Assembly: GCA_035936835.1 (NCBI GenBank)
Contig: DASYVT010000159.1
Span: 1 to 64,000, forward strand
Length of the DNA: 64,000 bases
DNA from: Candidatus Methylomirabilota bacterium
GTDB taxonomy: Bacteria; Methylomirabilota; Methylomirabilia; Rokubacteriales; CSP1-6
Reading direction: 5' to 3'
A program made the translations under genes and the position numbers. The notes under the pieces were generated by a model, which saw nothing but the letters and a program-made list of their open reading frames with translations, was not told where the DNA came from and did not search any database. The stretch's first letter is position 1. Each line of letters begins with the position of its first letter. Below, in pieces: positions 1-8,665 of the stretch.

Positions 1-667
1 CGATGATGCCGCCCTTGTAGAGGAACGTGTGCGTGCGCTCGTCCCGCTCGTCCTCGATGACGATCTTGAGGCCCTTGTTGAGAAAGGCCATCTCGCGCAG
101 GCGGTTCGACAGCGTGTCGAAGGAGAACGCGGTTTCCTCGAAAATCTTCGCGTCGGGCTTGAAGCGAATGACCGTACCGTGCTTCGAGGTCCTCTCTCCC
201 GGCGCGAGGTCGCCCTGGGGCGCGCCATACTCGTAGCGCTGCGTCCAGACCTTGCCGCCCCGCCGGCTCTCGAGCTCGAGCCACTCGGAGAGCGCGTTGA
301 CCACCGAGATGCCGACGCCGTGCAGGCCCCCCGACACCTTGTACGCGGAGTGCTCGAACTTGCCGCCGGCGTGGAGCACCGTGAGGACCACCTCGGCCGC
401 CGATTTGCCCGTTTCCTTGTGCGTGTCCACCGGGATACCGCGCCCGTTGTCGCCGACCGAGCACGAGCCGTCGGAGTGGAGGATGACCTTGATGCTGTCG
501 CAGTAGCCGCCCATGGCCTCGTCCACGGCGTTGTCCACCGCCTCGTAGACAAGGTGATGGAGTCCGTACGCGCTCGTGTCCCCGATGTACATGGCGGGGC
601 GCTTGCGGACGGCCTCGAGCCCCTCGAGGACCTTGATGTCGCTCGCGGTATAGGTTTCGGCGCTCAC
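1..667 (-). CDS. gyrB: DNA gyrase subunit B, N-terminal part (cut by window edge)
   Basis: ATPase subunit of the type II topoisomerase that introduces negative supercoils with GyrA. About 222 residues are present; the rest lies left of the window. The GHKL ATPase fold is clear: Glu42 and Asn46 in YEAVDN, Asp73 in VGDNGRGI, and the glycine-rich lid GGLHGVG near residues 113-119, all at the same numbering as the E. coli enzyme. The start is GTG at 667-665, which overlaps the recF stop TGA (666-664) as GTGA, so translation is probably coupled to recF. It is the last visible gene of the leftward dnaA-dnaN-recF-gyrB cluster. Identification is from motifs and synteny. Confidence 0.96.
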   Translation of the reverse strand, partial: MSAETYTASDIKVLEGLEAVRKRPAMYIGDTSAYGLHHLVYEAVDNAVDEAMGGYCDSIKVILHSDGSCSVGDNGRGIPVDTHKETGKSAAEVVLTVLHAGGKFEHSAYKVSGGLHGVGISVVNALSEWLELESRRGGKVWTQRYEYGAPQGDLAPGERTSKHGTVIRFKPDAKIFEETAFSFDTLSNRLREMAFLNKGLKIVIEDERDERTHTFLYKGGII

Positions 668-1743
668 GCCGTCCCCCCGACAACTGCGCCCATGGATTCC
701 GCCACGATGCCCCCTTTCACGTCCCACCAGGTCGCGCCGCCCGCCTCGGGCAGCCCCGGCTCCGCGGTCGTCAGAAAGACCTGCCCGCTCCGGGTGGCGT
801 GCCGCAGCACGCGCCCCTGGATGTCGGGATCGAGCTCTGACAGCGCATCGTCGAGCAGCAGGACGGGCGGGCTCCCGACGGCGGCCTCGACCGGCCCGGC
901 CTCGGCCAGGCGCAGCGCCAGCACCAGGAGCCTCTGCTGGCCGCGCGAGCCGAAATTCCGCATGTCGTGACCGTCCAACTCCACCGCGAGATCGTCCCGG
1001 TGCGGTCCGACGAGGGTAGACCGCCGGCGCATCTCGTCTTCACGGCGCGCCCCCAGCGCTTCGAGAAACTCCCCTTCCGTCGCCGCCGGGCCGAGCGCGG
1101 ACCGATACTCGAGTCGGACCGTCTGGTCCGTCCCCGCCAACTCCGGGTAGAGGCCCGCGACTTCGCCCTCGAGGGCGGCCACAGCCTGGCGCCGCCGCGC
1201 GAGGATTTCGACTCCAGTCTTCGCCAGCTGCTCGTCCCAGGGATGGATCTGCTCGTACTGCCCACGCTGGAGGAGGAGATTGCGCCGCCCCAGGATCTGC
1301 CGGTAGCGATTGCGGGCCGCCGCATGCGCCGGATGGACCTTGGCCGCGAAGCCGTCGAGAAAGTTCCGCCGAGCCTGGGGTCCGCCGGTGAGAATGGCCA
1401 GATCCTGCCAGCCGAAGGGGATGGCGCGCGCCCACGGGCACCCCTCGCCCGTCACGACCCACCCGCCGTCCTCGCGCTGCGTGACGCCGCGCCGGATCTC
1501 GCGCATGACATTGCCGCGCACCACGGCTCCGCTCAGCGACGCGCCGTCGGCTCCCCAGCGGAGAAGATCCGCAGGCTTTGCGCCGCGGAAGGAGCGTCCC
1601 ACGAGCAGGAGCCCCATCGCCTCCAGGAGATTGGTTTTCCCCTGGGCGTTGGGTCCGCTCAGGACGTTGAGGCCGGGGGCGGGACTGAAGGAGAGAGAAC
1701 GATAACTACGGAATTCAGCGATCGTAATCCACTGGATGAGCAC
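664..1743 (-). CDS. recF: DNA replication and repair protein RecF
   Basis: SMC-like ATPase that helps load RecA at single-strand gaps with RecO and RecR. It has 359 residues, the usual family length. The N-terminus (residues 2-20) is the typical RecF strand leading to Walker [10 protein letters not shown] (residues 30-38). The ABC-type signature is [18 protein letters not shown], followed by the Walker B/D-loop [11 protein letters not shown]. The gene starts 24 nt after dnaN and overlaps gyrB by 4 nt, which is the standard origin-proximal order. Nothing is missing. Confidence 0.96.
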   Translation of the reverse strand: MLIQWITIAEFRSYRSLSFSPAPGLNVLSGPNAQGKTNLLEAMGLLLVGRSFRGAKPADLLRWGADGASLSGAVVRGNVMREIRRGVTQREDGGWVVTGEGCPWARAIPFGWQDLAILTGGPQARRNFLDGFAAKVHPAHAAARNRYRQILGRRNLLLQRGQYEQIHPWDEQLAKTGVEILARRRQAVAALEGEVAGLYPELAGTDQTVRLEYRSALGPAATEGEFLEALGARREDEMRRRSTLVGPHRDDLAVELDGHDMRNFGSRGQQRLLVLALRLAEAGPVEAAVGSPPVLLLDDALSELDPDIQGRVLRHATRSGQVFLTTAEPGLPEAGGATWWDVKGGIVAESMGAVVGGTA

Positions 1744-1767
1744 CCGATCTCTGCCCCCATGAGAATG

Positions 1768-2865
1768 TCAAATTCTCATAGGCATGATAACACAGAGCGA
1801 TCCTTCCTCCTCGAAGCTTTTGACTATTCCAGGGCTCAATCCGTCCTTGAGCTCCATCACGACCTGCTCCGCCCCCTGCGCGCCAAGAGCGTCCAGCACG
1901 TAGCGCGAGTTGAATCCGATCGTCATCTCCTCCCCTGCGTACGGCACCTCGATCTGCTCCTCGGCTTCGCCGAAGTCCGGGCTGTAAGCGGTAAGCTTGA
2001 GCAGCCCTGGGGAAAGCGTAAACTTCACGGGCTTGGTCCGCTCCTCCGAGAGCACCGACACCCGCCGGAGCGCCGCCGTCAACGCGCCTCGGGAGATCAC
2101 AATCCGGTGCGGATGCGCCTTCGGAACGACCTGCTCGTAGTTCGGGAACGTGCCCTCGATGAGCCGCGCCATCAAGAGAACGTTGGGCATCTGCAAGATG
2201 AACTGGTTCTCGCTGATGGCCACCTGGACGTCCTCGCCGGAGCCGACGATGCGCGCGATCTCTTGCACAGCCTTGCGCGGCACGATGCCCGAGACTGCCG
2301 CCCCCACGCTCGCCAACGGTCGCACCGCCAGCGCGAGCCGGTGGCCGTCCGTGGCCACGATCCGGATCTCGCGGTCCTGCACGGCGAAGAGCACCCCATT
2401 CAGCGCGTAGCGACTCTCGTCGTGCGAGACCGCGAAGATCGTCTGCGCCAGCATATCCCGCAAGAGCTTGCCGTCGAGCGTGATCCACGCCGCCGCCGCC
2501 GCCCCCGTCGCCACGGCCGGGAAATCCGCCGCACTCAAGCCGACCAGCTTGTACGAGGCCCCGCCGCACCGCAGCGCGACCCACGCATTGTCCTGGACCT
2601 TGAGGGTGAGCGCCGCGGCCGGCAGCTCCTTGACGATCTCGAGAAGTTTTCGCGCCGAGAGCGTGATCGAGCCGCCCGACGCAACCTTGGCCGGCACCGA
2701 GACCCGCGCGCCGACCTCGAGATCGGTTGCGGTCAGCCGCAGCGTCTCCCCTTCGCTCTCGAGGAGCACGTTCGCCAGAATCGGCAAGGTCTGCCGAGGC
2801 TCGACCACGTTGTGAACCATCTGGAGACCCTTGAGGAAGGCATCCCGGTCCACATGGACTTCCAT
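1768..2865 (-). CDS. dnaN: DNA polymerase III beta sliding clamp
   Basis: Ring-shaped processivity clamp that tethers DNA polymerase III and other proteins to DNA. It has 365 residues, close to the usual 366. The N-terminus MEVHVDRDAFLKGLQMVHNV and the segment RQTLPILANVLLE are typical of domain 1. The C-terminus ends in VIMPMRI, matching the conserved clamp end that borders the client-binding groove. The ATG at 2865 is preceded by a GGAG at about 7 nt. The gene lies between dnaA and recF; the 162-nt gap to dnaA carries DnaA-box-like sequences annotated separately. Confidence 0.97.
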   Translation of the reverse strand: MEVHVDRDAFLKGLQMVHNVVEPRQTLPILANVLLESEGETLRLTATDLEVGARVSVPAKVASGGSITLSARKLLEIVKELPAAALTLKVQDNAWVALRCGGASYKLVGLSAADFPAVATGAAAAAWITLDGKLLRDMLAQTIFAVSHDESRYALNGVLFAVQDREIRIVATDGHRLALAVRPLASVGAAVSGIVPRKAVQEIARIVGSGEDVQVAISENQFILQMPNVLLMARLIEGTFPNYEQVVPKAHPHRIVISRGALTAALRRVSVLSEERTKPVKFTLSPGLLKLTAYSPDFGEAEEQIEVPYAGEEMTIGFNSRYVLDALGAQGAEQVVMELKDGLSPGIVKSFEEEGSLCVIMPMRI

Positions 2866-2926
2866 ATCAATCTCCGTTCTTTAAGGAAGCAAGAGAGAAG
2901 ACCGTCGTCGTAGTAGGTGTCGTGGC

Positions 2927-3030
2927 GGTGGACGCTGTGGACGACGTGCAAGAGGCTGATACGCCAGCAGATGGACTATCCGCGACTCGGTGGACAAAGC
3001 CGCGCGGGCCATGGGGACGACGGTGGATCA
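2927..3030. promoter_or_regulatory. cluster of degenerate DnaA-box-like 9-mers between dnaA and dnaN
   Basis: Four 9-mers on the + strand share the core GTGGA: GGTGGACGC (2927-2935), TGTGGACGA (2936-2944), GGTGGACAA (2989-2997) and GGTGGATCA (3022-3030, overlapping the dnaA stop). The last three differ from the consensus TGTGGATAA at two positions, the first at three. All point the same way. The dnaA-dnaN gap is a common site of oriC or of its unwinding region, but no obvious AT-rich 13-mers are visible, so a role in initiation is inferred. Confidence 0.4.
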
Positions 3031-4338
3031 CAGGGTAATCCCCTGGGTAAGCGCGTCGATGGTCTGCTTGAGCTTTGGGTCTTCCTGGATCAGGAGCTGA
3101 AGCTTGGAGACCGCGTGGATGACCGTCGTGTGGTCTTTACCGCCGAAGGCGCGCCCGATATCGCTGAGCGACGAGTGAGTCAGCTGGCGCGAGAGGTACA
3201 TGGCGATCTGGCGCGGGAAAGCAACCGATTTGGTGCGGTTCTTGGCTCGCATGTCCGAGAGCTTGATCCCGAAGAACTCGGCGACCTTTCGCTGGATGTG
3301 CTCCATGGTAATGACGCGCTCCTCCTCGCCCCAGAGATCGGCCAGGACCTCTTGGGCGAGCTCCACGCTCATGTCGCGGCCGGAGAGCGAGCAGAAAGCG
3401 ATCATCCGGGTGAGCGAGCCTTCGATCTCCCGGATGTTGGCCTTGATGCGGCTGGCGATGAGGTACGCGACGTCGTCCGGGAGCCGGACCCGCTCGATCT
3501 CCGCTTTTTTCTTGAGGATGGCAACCCGCGTCTCGAAGTCGGGCGGCTGGATGTCGGCGATCAGGCCCCACTCGAAGCGGGAGCGGAGGCGCTCCTCGAG
3601 GTCGGGGATCTCCTTGGGCGCCGAGTCGGAGGACACGACGATCTGTTTGCGGGCCTCGTAGAGGTCGTTGAACGTGTGGAAGAACTCTTCCTGGGTCCTC
3701 TCCTTGCCCGAGATGAACTGGATGTCGTCGATCAGGAGCAGGTCGATGGTGCGGTATTTGGCGCGGAACTCCGCCGTCCTGTCGTAGCGGATGGCGTTGA
3801 TCAGGTCGTTGGTGAAGCGTTCCGACGAAAGGTAGAGGAGGCGCAGATGAGGGTAGAGCCGGGCGATCTGGTGACCGACCGCGTGGAGGAGGTGGGTCTT
3901 GCCCAAACCTACGCCGCCGTAGATGAAGAGCGGGTTGTAGGCGCGCGACGGCAGCTCGGCGACGGCCTGGCAAGCGGCCTGGGCAAACTGGTTCGAGTTG
4001 CCGACCACGAACGAGTCGAAGGTGTAGCGGACGGAGAGACCCGGTGCCGCGACGGGCGGCTCGGTTTCATTGGGCTCGGCGGCGCGAGAAGGGGCCTCGC
4101 GGTCGATGTCGAGCGAGACGCGCGGGTTGCCGCCGAGGACTTCGCGGGCCGCGGCTTGGAGCGACTCGGTGTGGTGCTGGTGGAGCCAGTCGCGCGTGTA
4201 CGTGTTCGGCGCGGCGATTTTGATGTGGTCGCCCTCGACGGCCGTCAGCCGGCATGGGCGGAGCCACGAGTCGAGCGCCGCCGGGGGCACCTTGGTCGCC
4301 AAGGCGATGAGCATGCGGCTCCACAGGGATTCGAGCAT
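3028..4338 (-). CDS. dnaA: chromosomal replication initiator protein DnaA
   Basis: AAA+ initiator that binds DnaA boxes and melts oriC. The chosen ATG at 4338 gives 436 residues beginning MLESLWSRML, which aligns with the usual DnaA domain I start. The frame is open to a GTG at 4392, but that codon lies inside a DnaA box and would add 18 unrelated residues. Domain I is followed by a variable linker. Walker A GGVGLGKT is at about residues 141-148 and Walker B is LLLIDDIQF. The C-terminal domain IV carries the signature GGKDHTTVIHA. No strong Shine-Dalgarno precedes the ATG. Perfect DnaA boxes just upstream suggest autoregulation. Confidence 0.95.
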   Translation of the reverse strand: MLESLWSRMLIALATKVPPAALDSWLRPCRLTAVEGDHIKIAAPNTYTRDWLHQHHTESLQAAAREVLGGNPRVSLDIDREAPSRAAEPNETEPPVAAPGLSVRYTFDSFVVGNSNQFAQAACQAVAELPSRAYNPLFIYGGVGLGKTHLLHAVGHQIARLYPHLRLLYLSSERFTNDLINAIRYDRTAEFRAKYRTIDLLLIDDIQFISGKERTQEEFFHTFNDLYEARKQIVVSSDSAPKEIPDLEERLRSRFEWGLIADIQPPDFETRVAILKKKAEIERVRLPDDVAYLIASRIKANIREIEGSLTRMIAFCSLSGRDMSVELAQEVLADLWGEEERVITMEHIQRKVAEFFGIKLSDMRAKNRTKSVAFPRQIAMYLSRQLTHSSLSDIGRAFGGKDHTTVIHAVSKLQLLIQEDPKLKQTIDALTQGITL

Positions 4339-4372
4339 CGCTAAAGTCGCACGGGAACGGGGCTGGAAAGAG

Positions 4373-4404
4373 TTACACACAGAGTTATCCACAGGTGTGG
4401 ATAA
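4373..4404. promoter_or_regulatory. DnaA boxes upstream of dnaA
   Basis: TTATCCACA at 4385-4393 matches the DnaA-box consensus perfectly. TGTGGATAA at 4396-4404 is a second perfect box in the opposite orientation, 2 nt away, making a near-palindrome of 20 nt. TTACACACA at 4373-4381 is a box with two mismatches. The pair lies 47 nt upstream of the dnaA start codon, well placed for origin binding and dnaA autoregulation. Confidence 0.85.
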
Positions 4405-4615
4405 CGGAGGGCGCTACGGTGACCGCGGTGTGCTGCGAGCGAAGCAAGCGAAGCCGGCAGCCTACGTGTCATCTGGTTCGGATGAAAGCGCAGCGGCAAC
4501 CTCACGTGATGCGAGCCGCTTCCCCGGCGTGTCTCCGGCCATTCCGAAAATCGCGGGAAGCGAGAGGACGGCACGTTACCACACCGCGAAACACGCTCGC
4601 AAGAGGGTCCGCACC

Positions 4616-4644
4616 TTGACTTGCCAAAGGGCGGTCAGTACACT
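4616..4644 (+). promoter_or_regulatory. sigma-70 type promoter of rpmH-rnpA
   Basis: TTGACT (4616-4621) and TACACT (4639-4644) are separated by exactly 17 nt. The rpmH start is 35 nt further on, with a strong Shine-Dalgarno GGAAGGAG at 4665-4672. It is one of the clearest promoters in the window and fits a highly expressed ribosomal gene. Confidence 0.8.
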
Positions 4645-4679
4645 ACGCGGGTTCAACGACCGACGGAAGGAGTTCTTCC

Positions 4680-4814
4680 ATGAAACGGACGTACCAGCCG
4701 AACAAGCGCCGCCGGAAGAAGACGCACGGCTTCCGGGAGCGGATGAAGACACCGGGCGGGCGGAAGGTCCTCAAGCGCCGCCGCGCGAAGGGACGCAAGC
4801 GTCTCACCGTCTAA
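4680..4814 (+). CDS. rpmH: 50S ribosomal protein bL34
   Basis: Small basic protein of the large ribosomal subunit. It has 44 residues, beginning [18 protein letters not shown] and rich in Arg and Lys, which is the classic bL34 sequence and length. The ATG is preceded by GGAAGGAG with 7-nt spacing. It is the first gene of the rightward origin cluster and is followed 10 nt later by rnpA, the near-universal partner. Confidence 0.98.
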   Translation: MKRTYQPNKRRRKKTHGFRERMKTPGGRKVLKRRRAKGRKRLTV

Positions 4815-4824
4815 CGGTGCTGTT

Positions 4825-5190
4825 GTGAGCCGAGCCGTCGGGGCGCTCGGGCTTTCCCGGGATGCTCGCCTCAGGCACACCAGTGAGATCCAAGCGGTCT
4901 TTCAACAGGGCCGACGAGAGGAGCGGCGCGCCTTTGTGCTTCTGTGGGTGCCGCGCGGCGGCCCTGCGCGCGCGGGCTTCGCGGTGAGTCGGCAGATCCG
5001 GGGCGCCGTCCGCCGCAACCGCGCGCGGCGGAGGCTCCGCGCGGCGTACCGCGGGCTCGGGCCGGCGAAGCTGCGCGGTGTGGACGCGGTCTTCGTGGCG
5101 CGCGCATGGGCGCTCGAGGTGCCGCTCGACGAGCTGCGGGATGAGATGGCGAGCGCGCACGCGGCCGCGAGCCGGAACGCTGGCGAATGA
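4825..5190 (+). CDS. rnpA: ribonuclease P protein component
   Basis: Protein cofactor of RNase P, which helps the catalytic RNA process tRNA 5' ends. It has 121 residues with a GTG start. The family RNR signature is visible as VRRNRARRRLR at about residues 61-71, in a very arginine-rich context. The N-terminal LSRDARLRHTSEIQAVF matches the usual L-x-x-x-x-F start of the fold. Its last 4 nt overlap yidD (ATGA), so the two are probably translated together. The RNA partner rnpB is not in the window. Confidence 0.95.
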   Translation: MSRAVGALGLSRDARLRHTSEIQAVFQQGRREERRAFVLLWVPRGGPARAGFAVSRQIRGAVRRNRARRRLRAAYRGLGPAKLRGVDAVFVARAWALEVPLDELRDEMASAHAAASRNAGE

Positions 5191-5441
5191 GCGTCGGCTC
5201 TCGCATCGCCTGCGGGGTCGTGCGGGGATACCAGCTGCTGCTGCGGCCGCTCCTGCCCGCCGCCTGCCGTTTTCAGCCGAGCTGCTCGGAGTACGCGCGC
5301 GAGGCGCTGTCCGGCCACGGAGTCATCCGGGGAGGCTGGCTGGTGCTGCGACGTCTCGCGCGATGCCATCCCTTCAATTCGGGCGGTTATGATCCGCCGC
5401 CCGATGCGTTGACACGGCCGAGAGAGGGGCGCGAATCTTGA
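5187..5441 (+). CDS. yidD: membrane protein insertion efficiency factor YidD
   Basis: Small membrane-associated protein that assists YidC-dependent insertion. It has 84 residues. The conserved pattern YQLLLRPLLPAACRFQPSCS is followed by a second cysteine in RLARCHPFNSGGYDPPP, the family hallmark. It overlaps rnpA by ATGA and precedes yidC by 16 nt, the standard rpmH-rnpA-yidD-yidC order. The region 1-25 can form an amphipathic helix. Confidence 0.96.
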   Translation: MSVGSRIACGVVRGYQLLLRPLLPAACRFQPSCSEYAREALSGHGVIRGGWLVLRRLARCHPFNSGGYDPPPDALTRPREGRES

Positions 5442-5457
5442 AGAAGACGCGGGCCTG

Positions 5458-7122
5458 ATGGAGAAGCGAGCGATCATTGCAGCGCTGCTGATGGCGGGGC
5501 TCCTCATCGCGTACCAGACGTTCTTCATGCACTCGTCTGACACTCCGCCGCCTCCCAAGGCGGAGGCGCCAGGCCCGAAGCCGGTCGCCTCTCCTGCCCC
5601 AACCCCGGCGTCGACCCCGGCAGCTGCCGCAGTGCCAGCGCCCGTGCCTGTGGCCGCACTGCCGCCCCGGACGGCTCGGGTGGACGGGCCGCTGTACAAG
5701 GCCCAGGTTTCGAGCCGAGGCGGAGACCTGACCGCCTGGGAACTCGACTACCGCGGGCTCAAGCCGATGATCGTGCCGGGCCAGATGGGGCCGAGAGGGA
5801 TCACCATCGAGCGCGCCGGCCAGCCGCCGCGCATCGTGGATTTTTCGCTGGCCCCCGAGTCCTTGGACCTGGGCCGCGCCGCCGCGCGCGGCGAAATCAC
5901 GCTCGTGGGAGACGATGGCTTCGGGCTCCGCATCACCGAGACGCTTCGCTTCCGCGCGGACGGCTACGACGTGGAGCGAGTGCTGCGCGTCGAGAACCGG
6001 GGCCGCGCCGCGCAGGCCGCGGAGATCGTCATCGGGTGGAGCGCGCCGGTGACGTGGCCGAAGGACGTCACAGAGAAATTCCAGGGGCAGCACCCGACGC
6101 GCGTCGTGCGGGCGGTCAATGGACATGCGGTGCACGAGGACATCGCGAAGATCGCGGACCTCGTCGGCGACGGCCAGTGGATCGGCCTCGAGAGCGAATG
6201 GTACCTGGCCGCGTTCGTGCCCCAGACGCCTGGATTCAAGCTGGCCGAGGGCAAAATCGGTGACACGGCCCTCGTCGCCGTTCGGGCCGCGCTTCCCACT
6301 CTCGAGCCCGGCAAGAGTTGGGACGGGCGGCTGCTCGCCTATATCGGCCCCAAGGAATATGATCGGCTGAAGGCCCTCGGCTTCGGGCTCGAGAAGGCGG
6401 TCCATTTCGGCGGCTTCCCCCTGCCCCAGAGCTATGGCGGCCTGCCGATGGAGTGGGTCGCCGTCCCCATCCTATGGCTCTTGCGCTGGTTCAATGGCTA
6501 TACGCACAACTACGGCGTCGCCATCATCCTGCTCACGGTGCTCACCAAGGTGATCTTCTTCCCGCTGACCATCAAGAGCATGCGCTCGATGAAAGCGATG
6601 CAGGCGCTGCAGCCCCAGATCAACGCGCTGCGCTCCAAGTTCAAGAGCGACCCGCAGCGGATCCAGCGCGAAACCATGGAGCTCTACCGGGAGCATCGGG
6701 TCAATCCGCTCGGCGGATGCCTGCCGATGGTCGTGCAGATCCCGGTCTTCTACGCCCTCTACGTCGCGCTCTCCGTGGCTGTCGAGATGCAGAACGCCCC
6801 GTTCGTCTGCTTCGGCCGGCTCTTCGGTATGGATCTCTGGATCTGCGACCTGGCGGCTCAGGACCCGACGTACGTGCTGCCGATCCTCATGGGCGTGTCC
6901 ATGTTCGTCCAGCAGAAAATGACGCCCACCATGGGTGATCCACGCCAGGCGAAGATGATGCTGCTCATGCCGGTCGTCTTCACCTTCATGTTCCTCAGTT
7001 TGCCCTCGGGGCTGGTCCTCTACTGGACGCTTTCCAACGTGTTCCAGATCGCCCAGCAGCGCTACATGGAGCGCGGCGGAGCGCCCGCCAAGCCCGGCGC
7101 GCGCGCGCAGAAGAAGGCGTGA
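5458..7122 (+). CDS. yidC: membrane protein insertase YidC (Oxa1 family)
   Basis: Inserts and folds inner-membrane proteins with or without SecYEG. It has 554 residues, typical of the long Gram-negative form. A signal anchor covers about residues 5-25, followed by a Pro/Ala-rich linker (about 30-70) and the large periplasmic beta domain (about 75-330). The C-terminal Oxa1 core has about five membrane segments, including GCLPMVVQIPVFYALY and VLYWTLSNVFQIAQQRYM. The periplasmic domain implies a diderm cell envelope. Pro-Ala repeats in the linker make its exact length variable between species. Confidence 0.97.
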   Translation: MEKRAIIAALLMAGLLIAYQTFFMHSSDTPPPPKAEAPGPKPVASPAPTPASTPAAAAVPAPVPVAALPPRTARVDGPLYKAQVSSRGGDLTAWELDYRGLKPMIVPGQMGPRGITIERAGQPPRIVDFSLAPESLDLGRAAARGEITLVGDDGFGLRITETLRFRADGYDVERVLRVENRGRAAQAAEIVIGWSAPVTWPKDVTEKFQGQHPTRVVRAVNGHAVHEDIAKIADLVGDGQWIGLESEWYLAAFVPQTPGFKLAEGKIGDTALVAVRAALPTLEPGKSWDGRLLAYIGPKEYDRLKALGFGLEKAVHFGGFPLPQSYGGLPMEWVAVPILWLLRWFNGYTHNYGVAIILLTVLTKVIFFPLTIKSMRSMKAMQALQPQINALRSKFKSDPQRIQRETMELYREHRVNPLGGCLPMVVQIPVFYALYVALSVAVEMQNAPFVCFGRLFGMDLWICDLAAQDPTYVLPILMGVSMFVQQKMTPTMGDPRQAKMMLLMPVVFTFMFLSLPSGLVLYWTLSNVFQIAQQRYMERGGAPAKPGARAQKKA

Positions 7123-7158
7123 GCCTGGCGCTGGCCGCGGGGCCGCCCCAGTAGCCGC

Positions 7159-7821
7159 GTGGCCCGCACGGCGACCGACTCCCTCGAGCAACTCTTCAAG
7201 GCCTTCCCTGCTCTCCTGGGCAGAGCCGCGACGCCGGTGGAGCGCAACGCCTTCGGGCGCTACGCCGATCTGCTGATCCTCTGGAACCGAACGCATCACC
7301 TCACGGCGCTCAAGACGCGAGCGGCGATCGGGCGAGGGCTCTTTCTCGACTCGCTGCTCTTCAGGGCGTTCTTGCCTCGGGGGCCGCTTCGAGTCCTGGA
7401 CATCGGAGCGGGAGCGGGGATTCCGGGCGTCCCCCTTCGTTTGGTGGAGCCGGGCTTGTCGCTCACTCTTGTCGAATCGAAGCGCAAACCGGTGTCCTTT
7501 CTCCATGCTCTTACACGTGAACTCGGCATGGCGGACATCGTGGTGCGCCATGGGAGAGCCGAGGATATAGTAATAGAAGTACCTGAATTAGAAGGAGAAT
7601 TTGACTTTGTACTGACCAGATCGGTAGGTCTTGGAACGGACTTGATCGATACCGCGATGACCTACTTGAGACCCGGGGGCAGCTTCCTTGCCTCGGGCCC
7701 TCCAGTTGTTGGTGGTGCCCTGTCGAAGGGCATGTGGAAGGGCCAGTCGGAGTGGAAGAGGGCCGAGTTTCCCAAGATAGGCGTGTCTAGAATGTTCTTT
7801 ATGGTGACAAAGGGCGATTGA
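7159..7821 (+). CDS. rsmG: 16S rRNA (guanine527-N7)-methyltransferase RsmG
   Basis: SAM-dependent methyltransferase that modifies G527 of 16S rRNA; also known as GidB. It has 220 residues from a GTG start. The SAM-binding motif VLDIGAGAGIPGVPL is near residues 80-94, followed by LTLVESKRKPVSFL. Base composition changes within the gene: from about 7555 onward codons become AT-richer than in the first half, and this continues through parA. The gene sits between yidC and parA, the expected place near the origin. Confidence 0.94.
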   Translation: MARTATDSLEQLFKAFPALLGRAATPVERNAFGRYADLLILWNRTHHLTALKTRAAIGRGLFLDSLLFRAFLPRGPLRVLDIGAGAGIPGVPLRLVEPGLSLTLVESKRKPVSFLHALTRELGMADIVVRHGRAEDIVIEVPELEGEFDFVLTRSVGLGTDLIDTAMTYLRPGGSFLASGPPVVGGALSKGMWKGQSEWKRAEFPKIGVSRMFFMVTKGD

Positions 7822-7843
7822 TTCTCATTGATGGCTTCGTTAT

Positions 7844-7859
7844 TGTTCCACGTGGAACG
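7844..7859. promoter_or_regulatory. parS site 1
   Basis: TGTTCCACGTGGAACG matches the bacterial parS 16-mer consensus at 15 of 16 positions and holds a perfect 14-nt palindrome (7845-7858). It lies between rsmG and parA. parS is the centromere-like binding site of ParB. Confidence 0.9.
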
Positions 7860-7869
7860 AGGATTGGGT

Positions 7870-7885
7870 TGTTTCACGTGGAACA
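7870..7885. promoter_or_regulatory. parS site 2
   Basis: TGTTTCACGTGGAACA is the canonical parS sequence with no mismatch. Its centre is 26 bp from that of site 1, so the two sites lie about 2.5 helical turns apart. It is 15 nt upstream of the parA start, so ParB binding could also repress parA transcription. Confidence 0.95.
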
Positions 7886-7900
7886 CCGCCGGGGGAGCTC

Positions 7901-8665
7901 TTGGGCAGGATCATCGCGACAGCGAATCAAAAAGGCGGAGTGGGGAAGACGACTACCGCTGTGAACCTTGCCGCTGGACTCGGTCTGGCAGAGCGGCGGA
8001 CCCTTCTCATTGACCTTGATCCCCAGGGCAATGCTACGACGGGGCTGGGTGTTGACAAGACCGGGCTTCAGAGGACCATCTACCACGTCCTCCTTGAAGG
8101 GGTGCGGATCGAGGACGCCAGAATCAGGACAGATCTAGTGTTTCTCGACCTGGTACCCTCCGACATCGACCTCGTGGGGGCCGAGATCGAGCTGGTAGCG
8201 ACGGATGACCGCGAGAGCCGGCTGAAGCAGGCTCTGGCACCCGTCAAGGAAAGCTATGATTTCATCATCATCGACTGCCCCCCTTCCCTGGGCCTGCTCA
8301 CCCTCAATGCCCTGACCGCAGCTGACCGGGCCTTAGTGCCGCTCCAGTGTGAGTACTATTCGATGGAAGGCTTGGCCCATATCCTTCGCACTATCGGGCT
8401 AGTCAAGGAGAAGCTCAATCCGAAGCTTGAGATCGAAGGGGTCGTTCTCACCATGTTCGACGGCCGAACAAGTCTGGCAGCCCAGGTGAAGAGCGAGGTC
8501 CAAGGGCATCTGCGGAGCCAGGTCATGCAGACGATAATCCCGAGGAACATACGGATCACCGAGGCGCCAAGCCACGGCAAGCCGATCATGCTTTACGATC
8601 TCCGCTCCCCGGGCTCAACAGCCTATCTCGAGTTGACCAAGGAGGTTCTTGCCCATGAAGGCTAA
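7901..8665 (+). CDS. parA: chromosome partitioning ATPase ParA (Soj)
   Basis: Deviant-Walker ATPase that drives origin segregation together with ParB-parS. It has 254 residues. The deviant Walker A KGGVGKTTT is at residues 11-19, DLDPQGNATTGLG follows at about 39-51, and IIDCPPSLGLLT gives the Walker B region. The start codon is TTG at 7901, chosen because GGGGGAG lies 4 nt upstream and the first residues MGRIIATANQKGG match the family. The gene overlaps parB slightly. Its codons are clearly less GC-rich than those of neighbouring genes. Confidence 0.96.
   Translation: MGRIIATANQKGGVGKTTTAVNLAAGLGLAERRTLLIDLDPQGNATTGLGVDKTGLQRTIYHVLLEGVRIEDARIRTDLVFLDLVPSDIDLVGAEIELVATDDRESRLKQALAPVKESYDFIIIDCPPSLGLLTLNALTAADRALVPLQCEYYSMEGLAHILRTIGLVKEKLNPKLEIEGVVLTMFDGRTSLAAQVKSEVQGHLRSQVMQTIIPRNIRITEAPSHGKPIMLYDLRSPGSTAYLELTKEVLAHEG

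Larger units (their letters stand above)
4339..4679. other. candidate oriC: dnaA-rpmH intergenic region (341 nt)
   Basis: This gap separates the leftward dnaA cluster from the rightward rpmH cluster, the usual place for oriC or one half of a bipartite origin. It holds two perfect inverted DnaA boxes and a degenerate third near its left end, and the rpmH promoter near its right end. The 210 nt between them hold no convincing gene, tRNA or long repeat. Gene orientation diverges exactly here, as expected for bidirectional replication. Origin function is inferred from synteny and boxes. Confidence 0.65.

Noticed and set aside
967-2913. Long + strand open frame opposite recF and dnaN
   Set aside because: It is the antisense shadow of two certain genes; high GC keeps all frames open. 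The same applies to other long opposing frames, such as that across 40118-42334.
4339-4392. GTG at 4392 as the dnaA start
   Set aside because: It lies within a DnaA box and would add 18 residues with no similarity to DnaA domain I; ATG 4338 fits better.
7507-7522. Third parS-like site inside rsmG (around CACGTG at 7513)
   Set aside because: Only the CACGTG core and a few flanking bases match; the outer arms do not, unlike the two real sites.
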